From NCBI GenBank assembly GCA_938039195.1, contig CALHVK010000052.1, positions 1 to 31,974 of the forward strand: a DNA stretch of 31,974 nucleotides, in the 5' to 3' direction. Positions 16,541-24,838 of the stretch are shown here, piece after piece. Made by a program: the position numbers and the translations under genes. The notes beneath the pieces are model-generated. The model saw only the letters and a program-made list of their open reading frames with translations, was not told the DNA's origin and did not search any database. The stretch is from an uncultured Carnobacteriaceae bacterium (GTDB taxonomy: Bacteria > Bacillota > Bacilli > Lactobacillales > Aerococcaceae). Every line of letters starts with the position of its first letter. Position 1 is the first letter of the stretch.

Positions 16541-17371
16541 TTATTTTTTACGACCACGAACAATAAGCTTGTTAGAACGAGCTTTCTTGCTACGAGTTTT
16601 GTATCCAAGAGCTGGTTTACCCCATGGAGATACAGGTGTTGGACGTCCGATAGGAGCGCGACCTTCACCACCACCGTGTGGGTGATCGTTAGGGTTCATT
16701 ACAGAACCACGAACTGTTGGGCGTTTACGTTTCCAACGAGAACGTCCTGCTTTACCGAAGTTAATTAATTCGTGTTGTTCGTTACCAACAGTACCGATTG
16801 TTGCACGGCAAGTTGAAAGAATCATACGAACTTCACCTGAGTTCAAACGAACTAAAGTGTATTTACCTTCTTGACCAAGTACTTGTGCACTTGTACCAGC
16901 TGAACGAACTAATTGTCCGCCTTTACCTGGTTTTGTTTCAATGTTGTGGATCACAGTACCAACTGGGATGTTTGCTAATGGTAAAGCATTACCTACTTTA
17001 ATATCAGCATTTTCTCCTGATTCGATACGTTGTCCTACTTGTAAACCTTTTGGAGCAATGATGTATGCTTTAACTCCATCTACATAGTGAATTAATGCAA
17101 TGTTTGCTGTACGGTTTGGATCGTACTCGATTGAGTGAACTACACCTTCAACGTTATCTTTGTTACGTTTGAAGTCGATCACACGGTAAGCACGTTTGTG
17201 TCCGCCACCTTGGTGACGTACAGTGATTTTACCTTGGCTGTTACGACCAGCGTTGTTTTTTGATGATTCCAACAAAGTTTTTTCTGGTGTTGACTTTGTG
17301 ATTTCGCTGAAGTCATAACCTGTCATATTACGACGGCCGTTTGAGGTTGGATTATATTTTTTAATCGCCAC
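16541..17371 (-). CDS. rplB: 50S ribosomal protein L2
   Basis: L2, 276 residues, one of the most conserved large-subunit proteins, required for subunit association and peptidyl transfer. It begins MAIKKYNPTSNGRRNMTGYDF. The C-terminal segment GGEGRAPIGRPTPVSPWGKPA carries the conserved His-containing loop (NPNDHPHGGGEGR) near the catalytic centre. It lies 43 bp after rplW. Confidence 0.98.
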   Translation of the reverse strand: MAIKKYNPTSNGRRNMTGYDFSEITKSTPEKTLLESSKNNAGRNSQGKITVRHQGGGHKRAYRVIDFKRNKDNVEGVVHSIEYDPNRTANIALIHYVDGVKAYIIAPKGLQVGQRIESGENADIKVGNALPLANIPVGTVIHNIETKPGKGGQLVRSAGTSAQVLGQEGKYTLVRLNSGEVRMILSTCRATIGTVGNEQHELINFGKAGRSRWKRKRPTVRGSVMNPNDHPHGGGEGRAPIGRPTPVSPWGKPALGYKTRSKKARSNKLIVRGRKK

Positions 17372-17414
17372 GTCTATTTCCTCCTATTATTATAGTAGTT
17401 TTTCATTCTGAAGA

Positions 17415-17705
17415 TTAAGCTTCTTCAGCGAATAATTGAATATCTTTTGAATCTTTTGTAAGCTTCACAATTGCTTTACGACGTTTGTTAGTGTAACCAC
17501 CGTAGCGGCCAACACGTTTGAATTTAGCACGTACATTTAAGATGTTAACTTTTTCAACTTTAACACCAAAAATTTCTTCTACGGCTTGACGTACTTGAAT
17601 TTTGTTAGCACGTACATCAACTTCAAAAGTGTATTTCTTTTCGTCAGTAGCAAGCATTGAAGCTTCAGTAATGATTGGGCGTTTGATTACGTCACGTGCA
17701 TCCAT
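17415..17705 (-). CDS. rplW: 50S ribosomal protein L23
   Basis: L23, 96 residues, at the tunnel exit where trigger factor and the signal recognition particle bind. It begins with DARDVIKRPIITEASMLATDEKKYTFEV and has a basic loop FKRVGRYGGYTNKRRKA. Its start shares one base with the rplD stop. Length and order are normal. Confidence 0.97.
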   Translation of the reverse strand: MDARDVIKRPIITEASMLATDEKKYTFEVDVRANKIQVRQAVEEIFGVKVEKVNILNVRAKFKRVGRYGGYTNKRRKAIVKLTKDSKDIQLFAEEA

Positions 17706-18328
17706 TATTGAAGTCCCTCCTCTACTTTAGAAAGAGCTGCTTTTGTGAATAATAATTTGTCGTTGTTTACAACGTCTAATACTGTAACATCTGTTTCGTC
17801 AACGATTGTTACGTTTGGAATGTTACGTCCTGCTAATAATGCGAAATCGTTTGAAGATTCTACAACTACTAACACTTTTGTATCAACGTTTAAGTTAGAC
17901 AATACTTGTGCAAACTCTTTTGTTTTTGGTGCGTCAAATTGTAATGCTTCCACTACAACAAGCTTGTTATCCAATACTTTTTGTGATAATACTGATTTAA
18001 TCGCTAAGCGACGTACTTTTTTAGGTAATTTGTAACTATATGAACGAGGTGTTGGTCCGAATACAATACCACCGCCACGCCATTGTGGTGAACGGATTGA
18101 TCCTTGACGAGCACGACCAGTTCCTTTTTGGCGCCATGGTTTACGGCCGCCTCCGCTTACTGCACTACGGTTTTTAACAGCGTGTGTTCCTTGACGTAAT
18201 GAAGCGCGTTGCATGATTACTGCGTCGAATACTACATTTTCGTTTGGCTCAATTCCGAAGATTTCTGAGTTTAATTCGATTTCTCCGTTTGTTGTTCCAT
18301 CTTGTTTAAATAATGTAACTTTTGTCAT
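17705..18328 (-). CDS. rplD: 50S ribosomal protein L4
   Basis: L4, 207 residues, an early assembly protein with a long loop reaching the exit tunnel. That loop is visible as RSAVSGGGRKPWRQKGTGRARQGSIRSPQWRGGG. The globular domain ends DVTVLDVVNNDKLLFTKAAL. In Escherichia coli L4 is the autogenous repressor of the S10 operon; whether that holds here is unknown. It is 25 bp after rplC. Confidence 0.98.
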   Translation of the reverse strand: MTKVTLFKQDGTTNGEIELNSEIFGIEPNENVVFDAVIMQRASLRQGTHAVKNRSAVSGGGRKPWRQKGTGRARQGSIRSPQWRGGGIVFGPTPRSYSYKLPKKVRRLAIKSVLSQKVLDNKLVVVEALQFDAPKTKEFAQVLSNLNVDTKVLVVVESSNDFALLAGRNIPNVTIVDETDVTVLDVVNNDKLLFTKAALSKVEEGLQ

Positions 18329-18353
18329 TCTCTCGTTCCTCCTTCCCTATTTA

Positions 18354-18986
18354 TTATTTAGATTTAACTGCTGTTTTAATTTCTACTAATGATTTCTTAG
18401 ATCCAGGTACGTTACCTTTGATTAAGATTACATTGCGTTCTGCATCAACTTTCACTACTTCTAAGTTTTGAATAGTGATACGGTCGCCACCCATTTGTCC
18501 AGGTAATGCTTTACCTTTGAAAACGCGTGATGGGAATGATGCTCCACCCATTGAACCAGGACGACGGTGGTAACGAGAACCGTGTGCCATTGGTCCGCGA
18601 GATTGTCCATGACGTTTGATAGCACCTTGGAAACCTTTCCCTTTAGATGTACCTGTTACGTCAACGATGTCTCCTGCTTTGAATACATCAACTGTAATTT
18701 CTTGTCCTACTTCGTACTCGCTAAGCTCGACATTGTTGAATTCACGAATGAAGCGCTTAGGAGTAGCATTTGCTTTTGCTACATGACCTTTAGCAGGGCG
18801 ATTTGATAATACTTCACGTAAGTCGTCGAAACCTAATTGAACAGCTTCGTAACCGTCGTTTTCGATTGTTTTTAATTGAAGAACAACGTTTGGAGTTACT
18901 TCAACTACTGTTACAGGAATAAGTTCACCTGCTTCTGTAAAGAATTGAGTCATCCCTACTTTTTTGCCTAAGATTCCTTTGGTCAT
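18354..18986 (-). CDS. rplC: 50S ribosomal protein L3
   Basis: L3, 210 residues, an early-binding protein whose central extension reaches the peptidyl transferase centre. It starts MTKGILGKKVGMTQFFTEAG. The extension is HGQSRGPMAHGSRYHRRPGSMG. It is 25 bp after rpsJ with GGAGGTG upstream. Length and domain layout are normal. Confidence 0.98.
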   Translation of the reverse strand: MTKGILGKKVGMTQFFTEAGELIPVTVVEVTPNVVLQLKTIENDGYEAVQLGFDDLREVLSNRPAKGHVAKANATPKRFIREFNNVELSEYEVGQEITVDVFKAGDIVDVTGTSKGKGFQGAIKRHGQSRGPMAHGSRYHRRPGSMGGASFPSRVFKGKALPGQMGGDRITIQNLEVVKVDAERNVILIKGNVPGSKKSLVEIKTAVKSK

Positions 18987-19011
18987 GGTTACACCTCCAT
19001 TTTTCTATTTA

Positions 19012-19320
19012 TTATAATTTGATTTCGATGTCAACGCCGCTTGGTAAGTCAAGCTTCATTAAGGCATCAACAGTTTTTGGCGTTGGATTAACGATGTCGA
19101 TCAAACGCTTGTGTGTACGCATTTCAAATTGTTCGCGAGAATCTTTATATTTGTGAGTCGCACGAATAACTGTGTAAAGCGATCTTTCTGTTGGCAATGG
19201 AATTGGACCAGCTACGCTAGCACCAGTTCTTTTTGCTGTTTCTACGATTTTTTCCGCTGATTGATCAAGCGCACGGTGTTCGTAAGCTTTCAAACGGATA
19301 CGGATTTTTTGTTTTGCCAT
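19012..19320 (-). CDS. rpsJ: 30S ribosomal protein S10
   Basis: S10 (NusE), 102 residues from the ATG at 19320 (MAKQKIRIRLKAYEHRALDQ). It works in the small-subunit head and, with NusB, in transcription antitermination. The block GASVAGPIPLPTERSLYTVIRATHKYKDSREQFEMR is conserved. AAGGAGG lies upstream. The frame continues in phase to another ATG at 19428, which has its own SD, giving a possible 36-residue extension not found in normal S10; see findings. Confidence 0.97.
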   Translation of the reverse strand: MAKQKIRIRLKAYEHRALDQSAEKIVETAKRTGASVAGPIPLPTERSLYTVIRATHKYKDSREQFEMRTHKRLIDIVNPTPKTVDALMKLDLPSGVDIEIKL

Positions 19321-19490
19321 TGTCTTTCCTCCTTCGTCTAATGTTGTCATAAGACTAGCTCCACGCGAATTTCCGACTTGACCCTTTCGTGGCAAAGCGT
19401 CCGGGCGTGTCGCAACCTCTCGTTTCATAGCTCCCCTTCTTATTTTAAGAGGGGGTATGCTGCTTTAGAATTTACATTCCTCTGCGGCAC
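19321..19490 (-). promoter_or_regulatory. Long structured leader of the S10 operon
   Basis: About 170 nt separate the predicted transcription start from the rpsJ ATG. On the minus strand several inverted repeats are visible: a GC-rich hairpin CCCC-x-TCTT/AAGA-x-GGGG (19433-19455), a long-range CCACG/CGTGG pairing (19361-19365 with 19388-19392), and a GTCT-x-CAT/ATG-x-AGAC hairpin with a 4-nt loop (19336-19355) just before the rpsJ Shine-Dalgarno. Such leaders often serve autogenous control by ribosomal proteins. No known leader class was recognised with certainty. Confidence 0.5.
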
Positions 19491-19497
19491 TTTTAAT

Positions 19498-19526
19498 AGT
19501 ATACAAGATTCTTTTTTTGATTGCAA
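19498..19526 (-). promoter_or_regulatory. Main promoter of the S10-spc-alpha cluster
   Basis: On the minus strand -35 TTGCAA (19521-19526) and -10 TATACT (19498-19503) are separated by 17 bp. This is the only strong promoter upstream of rpsJ and lies after the tuf terminator, so it should drive the long ribosomal protein transcript. Confidence 0.8.
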
Positions 19527-19690
19527 GCGAAAACCGTTGATTTAACAACATTTATTTATGCACACGCGCCCGTGTGTTCCATTTTGTTTTAAAACCTTTA
19601 CAAACGCTGTTATATCAACGTTCTTGATAGTTTGCTTTGATTTTTGTTTTTCGCTTTCAATTGTCTGACATTTTAATTTAAAAAATTTTA

Positions 19691-19724
19691 ATAAAAAAAG
19701 ACTATCCAAAAATTGGATAGTCTT
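19691..19724 (-). terminator. Terminator of tuf
   Basis: A 12-bp perfect stem (arm AAGACTATCCAA, 19698-19709 with 19713-19724) is followed on the minus strand by a run of T residues. It begins about 20 bp after the tuf stop. The stretch from here to the S10 promoter at 19526 holds no gene, only a small GC-rich palindrome (CACACG/CGTGTG, 19561-19576). Confidence 0.9.
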
Positions 19725-19745
19725 GAAAATCAATTTTAAGAAAAA

Positions 19746-20933
19746 TTATTTTTCGATAGAAGCTACTGAACCAGCACCTACTGTACGTCCACCTTCACGG
19801 ATAGAGAATTTAGTACCGTTTTCGATAGCAACTGGGTGAATTAATTCAACTTCCATAGTTACGTTGTCACCAGGCATTACCATTTCAACGCCTTCTGGTA
19901 ACAAGCAAACACCAGTGATGTCTGTTGTACGGAAGTAGAATTGAGGACGGTAGTTAGTGAAGAATGGAGTGTGACGTCCACCTTCTTCTTTAGTTAATAC
20001 GTAAACTTCAGCTTTGAATTTAGTATGTGGAGTGATTGTTCCTGGTTTAGCAAGAACTTGTCCACGTTCGATGTTGTCACGTGTAACACCACGTAATAAT
20101 GTACCAATGTTATCCCCTGCTTCAGCATAGTCTAACAATTTACGGAACATTTCAACACCTGTAACAGTTGTTTTAGAAGTTTCTTCTGAAATACCAACGA
20201 TTTCAACTTCGTCACCAACACGAACTTGTCCACGTTCAACACGACCTGTAGCAACAGTACCACGACCTGTGATTGAGAACACGTCTTCGACTGGCATCAT
20301 GAATGGTTTGTCAACGTCACGTTCTGGAGTTGGGATGTATTCGTCAACTGCAGCCATTAATTCTAAGATTTTTTCTTCGTATGAAGCGTCGCCTTCTAAA
20401 GCGCGTAAAGCAGAACCTGAAACAACTGGAGTGTCATCGCCTGGGAAATCGTATTCTGATAATAAGTCACGAACTTCCATTTCTACTAATTCTAATAATT
20501 CTTCATCGTCAACCATGTCAACTTTGTTTAAGAATACAACGATGTAAGGAACACCTACTTGACGTGATAATAAGATATGTTCACGTGTTTGTGGCATTGG
20601 GCCGTCAGCTGCAGATACTACTAAGATAGCACCGTCCATTTGAGCAGCACCAGTGATCATGTTTTTAACGTAGTCCGCGTGTCCTGGGCAGTCAACGTGA
20701 GCGTAGTGACGAGTGTCAGTTTCGTACTCAACGTGAGCTGTGTTGATTGTGATACCACGTTCGCGTTCTTCTGGAGCTTTATCGATTGAACCGTAATCTT
20801 GAGCTTGCGCGTAACCTTTCTTAGCTAAAACTGTTGTGATAGCAGCAGTTAATGTTGTTTTACCGTGGTCAACGTGGCCGATTGTACCAATGTTAACGTG
20901 TGGTTTTGAACGGTCAAATTTTTCTTTTGCCAT
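19746..20933 (-). CDS. tuf: Translation elongation factor Tu
   Basis: EF-Tu, 395 residues, a GTPase that delivers aminoacyl-tRNA to the ribosomal A site. G1 is GHVDHGKT at residues 19-26. G2 with switch I is the RGITI block, G3 is DCPGH, G4 is NKVD, and SGSAL is the G5 segment. Domains 2 and 3 follow, ending in REGGRTVGAGSVASI. It has its own promoter after fusA and its own strong terminator, so it can be expressed far above the flanking operons. Confidence 0.99.
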   Translation of the reverse strand: MAKEKFDRSKPHVNIGTIGHVDHGKTTLTAAITTVLAKKGYAQAQDYGSIDKAPEERERGITINTAHVEYETDTRHYAHVDCPGHADYVKNMITGAAQMDGAILVVSAADGPMPQTREHILLSRQVGVPYIVVFLNKVDMVDDEELLELVEMEVRDLLSEYDFPGDDTPVVSGSALRALEGDASYEEKILELMAAVDEYIPTPERDVDKPFMMPVEDVFSITGRGTVATGRVERGQVRVGDEVEIVGISEETSKTTVTGVEMFRKLLDYAEAGDNIGTLLRGVTRDNIERGQVLAKPGTITPHTKFKAEVYVLTKEEGGRHTPFFTNYRPQFYFRTTDITGVCLLPEGVEMVMPGDNVTMEVELIHPVAIENGTKFSIREGGRTVGAGSVASIEK

Positions 20934-20995
20934 TTAAATGATTCCTCCTAATAATTGAGTTTTGTTAGATTCTATAACAGTATCTACCGATTGTA

Positions 20996-21025
20996 ATTAT
21001 ACCAAAGAACTCTCTTAAAAATCAA
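20996..21025 (-). promoter_or_regulatory. Promoter of tuf
   Basis: On the minus strand a perfect -10 TATAAT (20996-21001) lies 18 bp after a -35 like TTGATT (21020-21025). The -35 directly adjoins the stem of the hairpin that follows fusA. The leader to the tuf ATG is about 55 nt and ends in AGGAGG. Confidence 0.7.
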
Positions 21026-21048
21026 CTGGTTATGACTGACATAACCAG
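21015..21048 (-). terminator. Terminator or attenuator after fusA
   Basis: A perfect 9-bp stem (arm CTGGTTATG, 21026-21034 with 21040-21048) with a 5-nt loop is followed on the minus strand by a moderately T-rich stretch. It lies about 40 bp after the fusA stop. The weak T tract suggests partial read-through from the str operon into tuf. Confidence 0.6.
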
Positions 21049-21085
21049 CCGATTCAGTTCATTTGATAGGGTGTAGCGTTAGAGA

Positions 21086-23173
21086 TTATTCTCCGTTACC
21101 GCCGTTTTTCTTAATGATTTCTTCTGCAATGCTCTTAGGAACATCTTCATAGTGGTCGAATGTCATACTGAAAGTACCACGACCTTGTGTTGCAGAACGT
21201 AATGTAGTTGCGTAACCGAACATTTCTGATAAAGGAATCATACCTTTAACGATTTGTGCGTTACCACGAACTTCAGAACCTTCAACGCGTCCACGACGAG
21301 CGTTAACGTGTCCCATTACATCTCCGAAGTATTCTTCAGGAACTGTAATTTCAACAGCCATCATAGGTTCTAAGATTGCAGGTTGAGCTTTCTTAGCAGC
21401 AGCTTTCAACGCCATAGAAGCGGCAACTTTGAAGGCTGTTTCAGATGAATCGACATCGTGGTAGCTTCCATCGTAAAGTTTAGCTTTGATGTCAACTAAT
21501 GGATAACCAGCTAATACCCCGTTTTCCATAGCATCTTTCAATCCAGCTTCAACTGCAGGGATGTATTCACGAGGAACAACCCCACCGACAATTGCGTTTT
21601 CGAATTCGAATCCAGCACCTTCTTCGTTAGGAGTAAATTCAATCCATACGTGACCGTATTGACCTTTACCACCTGATTGACGAACGAATTTACCTTCAGC
21701 TTGTGTAGAAGCACGGAATGTTTCACGGTAAGATACTTGAGGAGCACCTACGTTAGCTTCTACTTTGAACTCACGACGCATACGGTCAACGATGATATCC
21801 AAGTGTAACTCACCCATACCAGCGATAACTGTTTCACCAGTTTCTTGGTTAGTGTAAGCACGGAATGTTGGATCTTCTTCTGCAAGTTTTTGTAAAGCAA
21901 TACCCATTTTATCTTGGTCAGCTTTTGATTTAGGTTCAATAGCAACCTCGATAACTGGATCAGGGAATTCCATTGATTCTAAGATAACTTCAGCTTTTTC
22001 GTCACATAATGTGTCCCCTGTAGTTGTATCTTTAAGACCAACTGCAGCAGCGATGTCTCCTGAGAATACTTCTGGAATTTCTTGACGAGAGTTCGCGTGC
22101 ATTTGTAGGATACGTCCTACACGTTCACGTTTACCTTTCGTTGAGTTCTTAACGTATGAACCTGATTGTAAAGTACCAGAGTACACACGGAAGAATGTTA
22201 AACGACCTACGAATGGGTCAGTCATAACTTTGAAGGCCAATGCTGAGAATGGTTCTTCATCAGATGAATGACGTTCTACTTCTTGGTCTGTGTTAGGGTC
22301 TACCCCTTTAATTGCAGGAACATCTAATGGAGATGGTAAGTAGTCAACTACTGCATCTAACATTAATTGTACCCCTTTGTTTTTGAAGGCTGAACCACAT
22401 AATACTGGGTAGAATTCTACCGCACATGTAGCTTTACGGATAGCTGCTTTTAATTCAGCTTCTGAAATTTCGTCACCTTCTAAATAGCGTTCCATTAATT
22501 CTTCATCAGTTTCAGCAACAGCTTCCACTAATTTTTCACGCCATTCTTCAGCTAAATCTTTTAAATCTTCAGGGATTTCAGTTTCTTGAATATCTGTACC
22601 TAAGTCATTTGTATAGATTTCAGCTTTCATTTTGATTAAGTCAATGATACCAGTGAAGTCGTCTTCAGCTCCGATTGGTAATTGAATTGGGTGTGCATTT
22701 GCTTGTAAACGTTCGTGGATTGTACGTACTGAATATAAGAAGTCAGCACCGATTTTATCCATTTTGTTTGCAAATACGATACGTGGAACTCCGTATGTTG
22801 TAGCTTGACGCCATACAGTTTCTGTTTGAGGTTCTACCCCAGATTGTGCATCAAGTACAGCTACAGCACCATCTAATACACGTAGAGAACGTTCTACTTC
22901 AACTGTGAAGTCCACGTGCCCTGGAGTGTCGATGATGTTGATACGGTGACCTTTCCATTGTGCTGTTGTAGCAGCTGATGTAATAGTGATACCACGTTCT
23001 TGTTCTTGTTCCATCCAGTCCATTTGTGAAGCTCCTTCGTGAGTTTCACCAATTTTATGGATTTTACCAGTGTAATAAAGTACACGCTCAGTCGTTGTAG
23101 TTTTACCTGCATCGATGTGGGCCATGATACCAATATTACGAGTATTTTCAAGAGAGAATTCTCTTTTTGCCAT
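21086..23173 (-). CDS. fusA: Translation elongation factor G
   Basis: EF-G, 695 residues, the GTPase that drives translocation and, with RRF, ribosome recycling. The G domain begins with P-loop AHIDAGKT at residues 18-25, has the RGITI switch, DTPGH and NKMD. Domain IV contains GGKGQYGHVWIEF and the C-terminal part GYATTLRSATQGRGTFSMTFDHYEDVP is typical. It follows rpsG by 70 bp in the conserved str order. The length is normal, so it is the canonical factor rather than a tetracycline-protection paralogue. Confidence 0.99.
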   Translation of the reverse strand: MAKREFSLENTRNIGIMAHIDAGKTTTTERVLYYTGKIHKIGETHEGASQMDWMEQEQERGITITSAATTAQWKGHRINIIDTPGHVDFTVEVERSLRVLDGAVAVLDAQSGVEPQTETVWRQATTYGVPRIVFANKMDKIGADFLYSVRTIHERLQANAHPIQLPIGAEDDFTGIIDLIKMKAEIYTNDLGTDIQETEIPEDLKDLAEEWREKLVEAVAETDEELMERYLEGDEISEAELKAAIRKATCAVEFYPVLCGSAFKNKGVQLMLDAVVDYLPSPLDVPAIKGVDPNTDQEVERHSSDEEPFSALAFKVMTDPFVGRLTFFRVYSGTLQSGSYVKNSTKGKRERVGRILQMHANSRQEIPEVFSGDIAAAVGLKDTTTGDTLCDEKAEVILESMEFPDPVIEVAIEPKSKADQDKMGIALQKLAEEDPTFRAYTNQETGETVIAGMGELHLDIIVDRMRREFKVEANVGAPQVSYRETFRASTQAEGKFVRQSGGKGQYGHVWIEFTPNEEGAGFEFENAIVGGVVPREYIPAVEAGLKDAMENGVLAGYPLVDIKAKLYDGSYHDVDSSETAFKVAASMALKAAAKKAQPAILEPMMAVEITVPEEYFGDVMGHVNARRGRVEGSEVRGNAQIVKGMIPLSEMFGYATTLRSATQGRGTFSMTFDHYEDVPKSIAEEIIKKNGGNGE

Positions 23174-23243
23174 CTTCGTCTACACCTCTTTCTATATTTC
23201 TAACAATAAGTGAGACCAAAAAGGTTGAAAAACCTTTTTAATC

Positions 23244-23714
23244 TTACCAACGATAGTGAGCAAACGCTTTGTTCGCTTCAGCCATTTTATGTGTATCTTC
23301 ACGTTTCTTAACAGAAGCACCAGTGTTGTTCGCAGCATCCATAATTTCTTTAGCTAAACGAACTTCCATTGTGTCTTCACCACGTAGACGTGAGTAGTTT
23401 ACTAACCAACGTAAACCTAATGTAGTACGACGGTCTGGACGAACTTCAACTGGAACTTGGTAGTTAGAACCCCCTACACGACGAGCTTTAACTTCAAGAA
23501 CAGGCATAATGTTTTTCATTGCTTGTTCGAAAACTTCCATTGGATCGTTTCCAGTTTTTTCTTTAACGATATCAAATGCGTTATATAAGATTGTTGCAGC
23601 TTTACCACGTTTTCCATCTACCATTAAACGGTTGATTAAACGAGTAACTAATTTTGAATTATAAATTGGATCAGGTAAAACATCACGTTTTGCGACAGGA
23701 CCTTTACGAGGCAT
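23244..23714 (-). CDS. rpsG: 30S ribosomal protein S7
   Basis: S7, 156 residues, the primary binder of the 3' major domain of 16S rRNA and part of the mRNA exit. It begins MPRKGPVAKRDVLPDPIYNSKLVTRLIN and ends HKMAEANKAFAHYRW. In Escherichia coli S7 represses the str operon; no such site is identified here. It is 36 bp after rpsL. Confidence 0.98.
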   Translation of the reverse strand: MPRKGPVAKRDVLPDPIYNSKLVTRLINRLMVDGKRGKAATILYNAFDIVKEKTGNDPMEVFEQAMKNIMPVLEVKARRVGGSNYQVPVEVRPDRRTTLGLRWLVNYSRLRGEDTMEVRLAKEIMDAANNTGASVKKREDTHKMAEANKAFAHYRW

Positions 23715-23750
23715 TTATAATCCTCCTTTCATTTAATGAGTGTTTATTTA

Positions 23751-24167
23751 TTATTTGTTTTTAGGACGTTTAGTACCGTATTTAGAACGACCTTGCATAC
23801 GGTTGTTAACTCCTGCAGTGTCTAAAGCACCACGAATGATATGGTAACGTACCCCTGGTAAGTCTTTTACACGTCCACCACGGATTAATACAACGCTGTG
23901 TTCTTGTAAGTTGTGACCGATACCTGGAATGTACGCAGTTACTTCGATTAAGTTAGATAAACGTACACGGGCATATTTACGTAACGCTGAGTTAGGTTTT
24001 TTAGGTGTCATAGTACCTACACGAGTACATACACCACGTTTTTGTGGAGAGTTTGTATTCGTTTGTGATTTTTTGAAACTGTTATAGCCTTTACCTAACG
24101 CTGGAGAAGCTGATTTCTCAACTGCTGATTTACGAGGTTTACGGACTAATTGGTTAATTGTTGGCAT
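23751..24167 (-). CDS. rpsL: 30S ribosomal protein S12
   Basis: S12, 138 residues, located at the decoding centre. The N-terminal segment MPTINQLVRKPRKSAVEKS leads to the conserved loops TPKKPNSALRKYARV and GGRVKDLPGVRYHIIRGALD. Lysines in these loops, whose substitution gives streptomycin resistance in other bacteria, are unchanged. It is first in the str operon, with AAGGAGGAAG upstream of the ATG. Confidence 0.98.
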   Translation of the reverse strand: MPTINQLVRKPRKSAVEKSASPALGKGYNSFKKSQTNTNSPQKRGVCTRVGTMTPKKPNSALRKYARVRLSNLIEVTAYIPGIGHNLQEHSVVLIRGGRVKDLPGVRYHIIRGALDTAGVNNRMQGRSKYGTKRPKNK

Positions 24168-24328
24168 TAAGCTCTTCCTCCTTCCCTAACGGGTTCTTCT
24201 TGGTCCACACTTCCGGGCGGACCATTTTTTGTTAAAAATTAAAAGACATCGCTGTCTCATAAAATGGCCTTCTTACCAGTCAGCACGACTGATTTGATTA
24301 CTTATCAGGAATCAGGTATAAAAGCACC
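24168..24328 (-). promoter_or_regulatory. Leader of the str operon
   Basis: About 160 nt lie between the predicted start of transcription and the rpsL ATG without a gene. A hairpin with arms GGTCC/GGACC closing a GC-rich loop (24202-24223) lies close to the rpsL Shine-Dalgarno and is preceded on the minus strand by an A/T-rich stretch. It may be a site for regulation by S12 or S7; no known class was matched. Confidence 0.4.
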
Positions 24329-24334
24329 TCTAAT

Positions 24335-24363
24335 AGAATAGCATTTCTCCTCTAACACGTCAA
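24335..24363 (-). promoter_or_regulatory. Promoter of the str operon (rpsL-rpsG-fusA)
   Basis: On the minus strand -35 TTGACG (24358-24363) and an extended -10, TGCTATTCT (hexamer 24335-24340), are 17 bp apart. The position, after the palindrome that closes the neighbouring island, fits a dedicated promoter for the str genes. Confidence 0.7.
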
Positions 24364-24430
24364 GAATTTTCTTAAGAGAAAATGTTCCCTTTTATTCGGT
24401 ACAATCTATATAGAAGAAACTTACTCCACA

Positions 24431-24467
24431 AATAAATATCCACCGGCTAAGCCGGTGGATATTTATT
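24431..24467. repeat. 37-bp palindrome, copy 1 (left boundary of accessory island)
   Basis: A perfect 17-bp inverted repeat with a 3-nt loop (arm AATAAATATCCACCGGC, loop TAA). It lies 16 bp after the stop of the DUF2922 gene and may act as its terminator, although no clean U tract follows. The same element occurs once more at 25430-25466 in opposite orientation. Confidence 0.9.
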
Positions 24468-24483
24468 CGATTATTTATTGTTG

Positions 24484-24717
24484 TTAAAGAAAGACATCCA
24501 CTCTCCGCGTCTTATAATAAGCATCTCTTCGGCCTTCATACAATTGTACTCCGTCTTTTTCAAAAAGATTAGCTTCTATAATACTCTCCATTGCTATATT
24601 AGCTGAATCCTTCTTCAATTTATCCTTAGGACGTGAAATAATCAGGTTCTTTGTTTTTCTGTCACTCCCTTTGAATCGTAAATGCAGTTTCTTCTCAACA
24701 AATGTATGATGTGTCAT
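24484..24717 (-). CDS. DUF2922 family protein
   Basis: A 77-residue protein of unknown function. The pattern of an N-terminal beta strand (KKLHLRFKGSDRKTKNLIIS), then RPKDKL, then a helix with ANIAMESIIEANLF and a final strand region with RDAYYKTRRVDVFL matches the DUF2922 family, small proteins common in Firmicutes. They are usually next to a DUF1659 gene, which is not present here. The ATG at 24717 has GAGGAGG eight bases upstream. It is the last minus-strand gene of the small island, 121 bp after the HTH gene, a gap in which I see no clear signal. Family assignment is by pattern only. Confidence 0.7.
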   Translation of the reverse strand: MTHHTFVEKKLHLRFKGSDRKTKNLIISRPKDKLKKDSANIAMESIIEANLFEKDGVQLYEGRRDAYYKTRRVDVFL

Positions 24718-24838
24718 AATTTTTCCTCCTCATTTCTATTCATAATCTAATAAGTCTTACACTTATAAAAACAAATTTAGGAGTTAAATTGCTATGCTCT
24801 AAGAGATTTTTTCTGTGAACAATTGTAATTTTGTAATG

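Noticed and set aside
19542..19733. A 63-codon minus-strand frame between tuf and rpsJ
   Set aside because: It runs through the tuf terminator hairpin and an AT-rich gap, has no good ribosome binding site and low-complexity Lys/Ile/Phe content, so it is not taken as a gene.
21538..21945. Minus-strand frames of 60-70 codons inside fusA
   Set aside because: They overlap the conserved EF-G gene in another frame and are shadows of its codon bias.
24431..24467. CRISPR repeat or attachment site
   Set aside because: There are only two copies, far apart and inverted, with no spacer array and no integrase gene, so a palindromic repeat or terminator is the better description.
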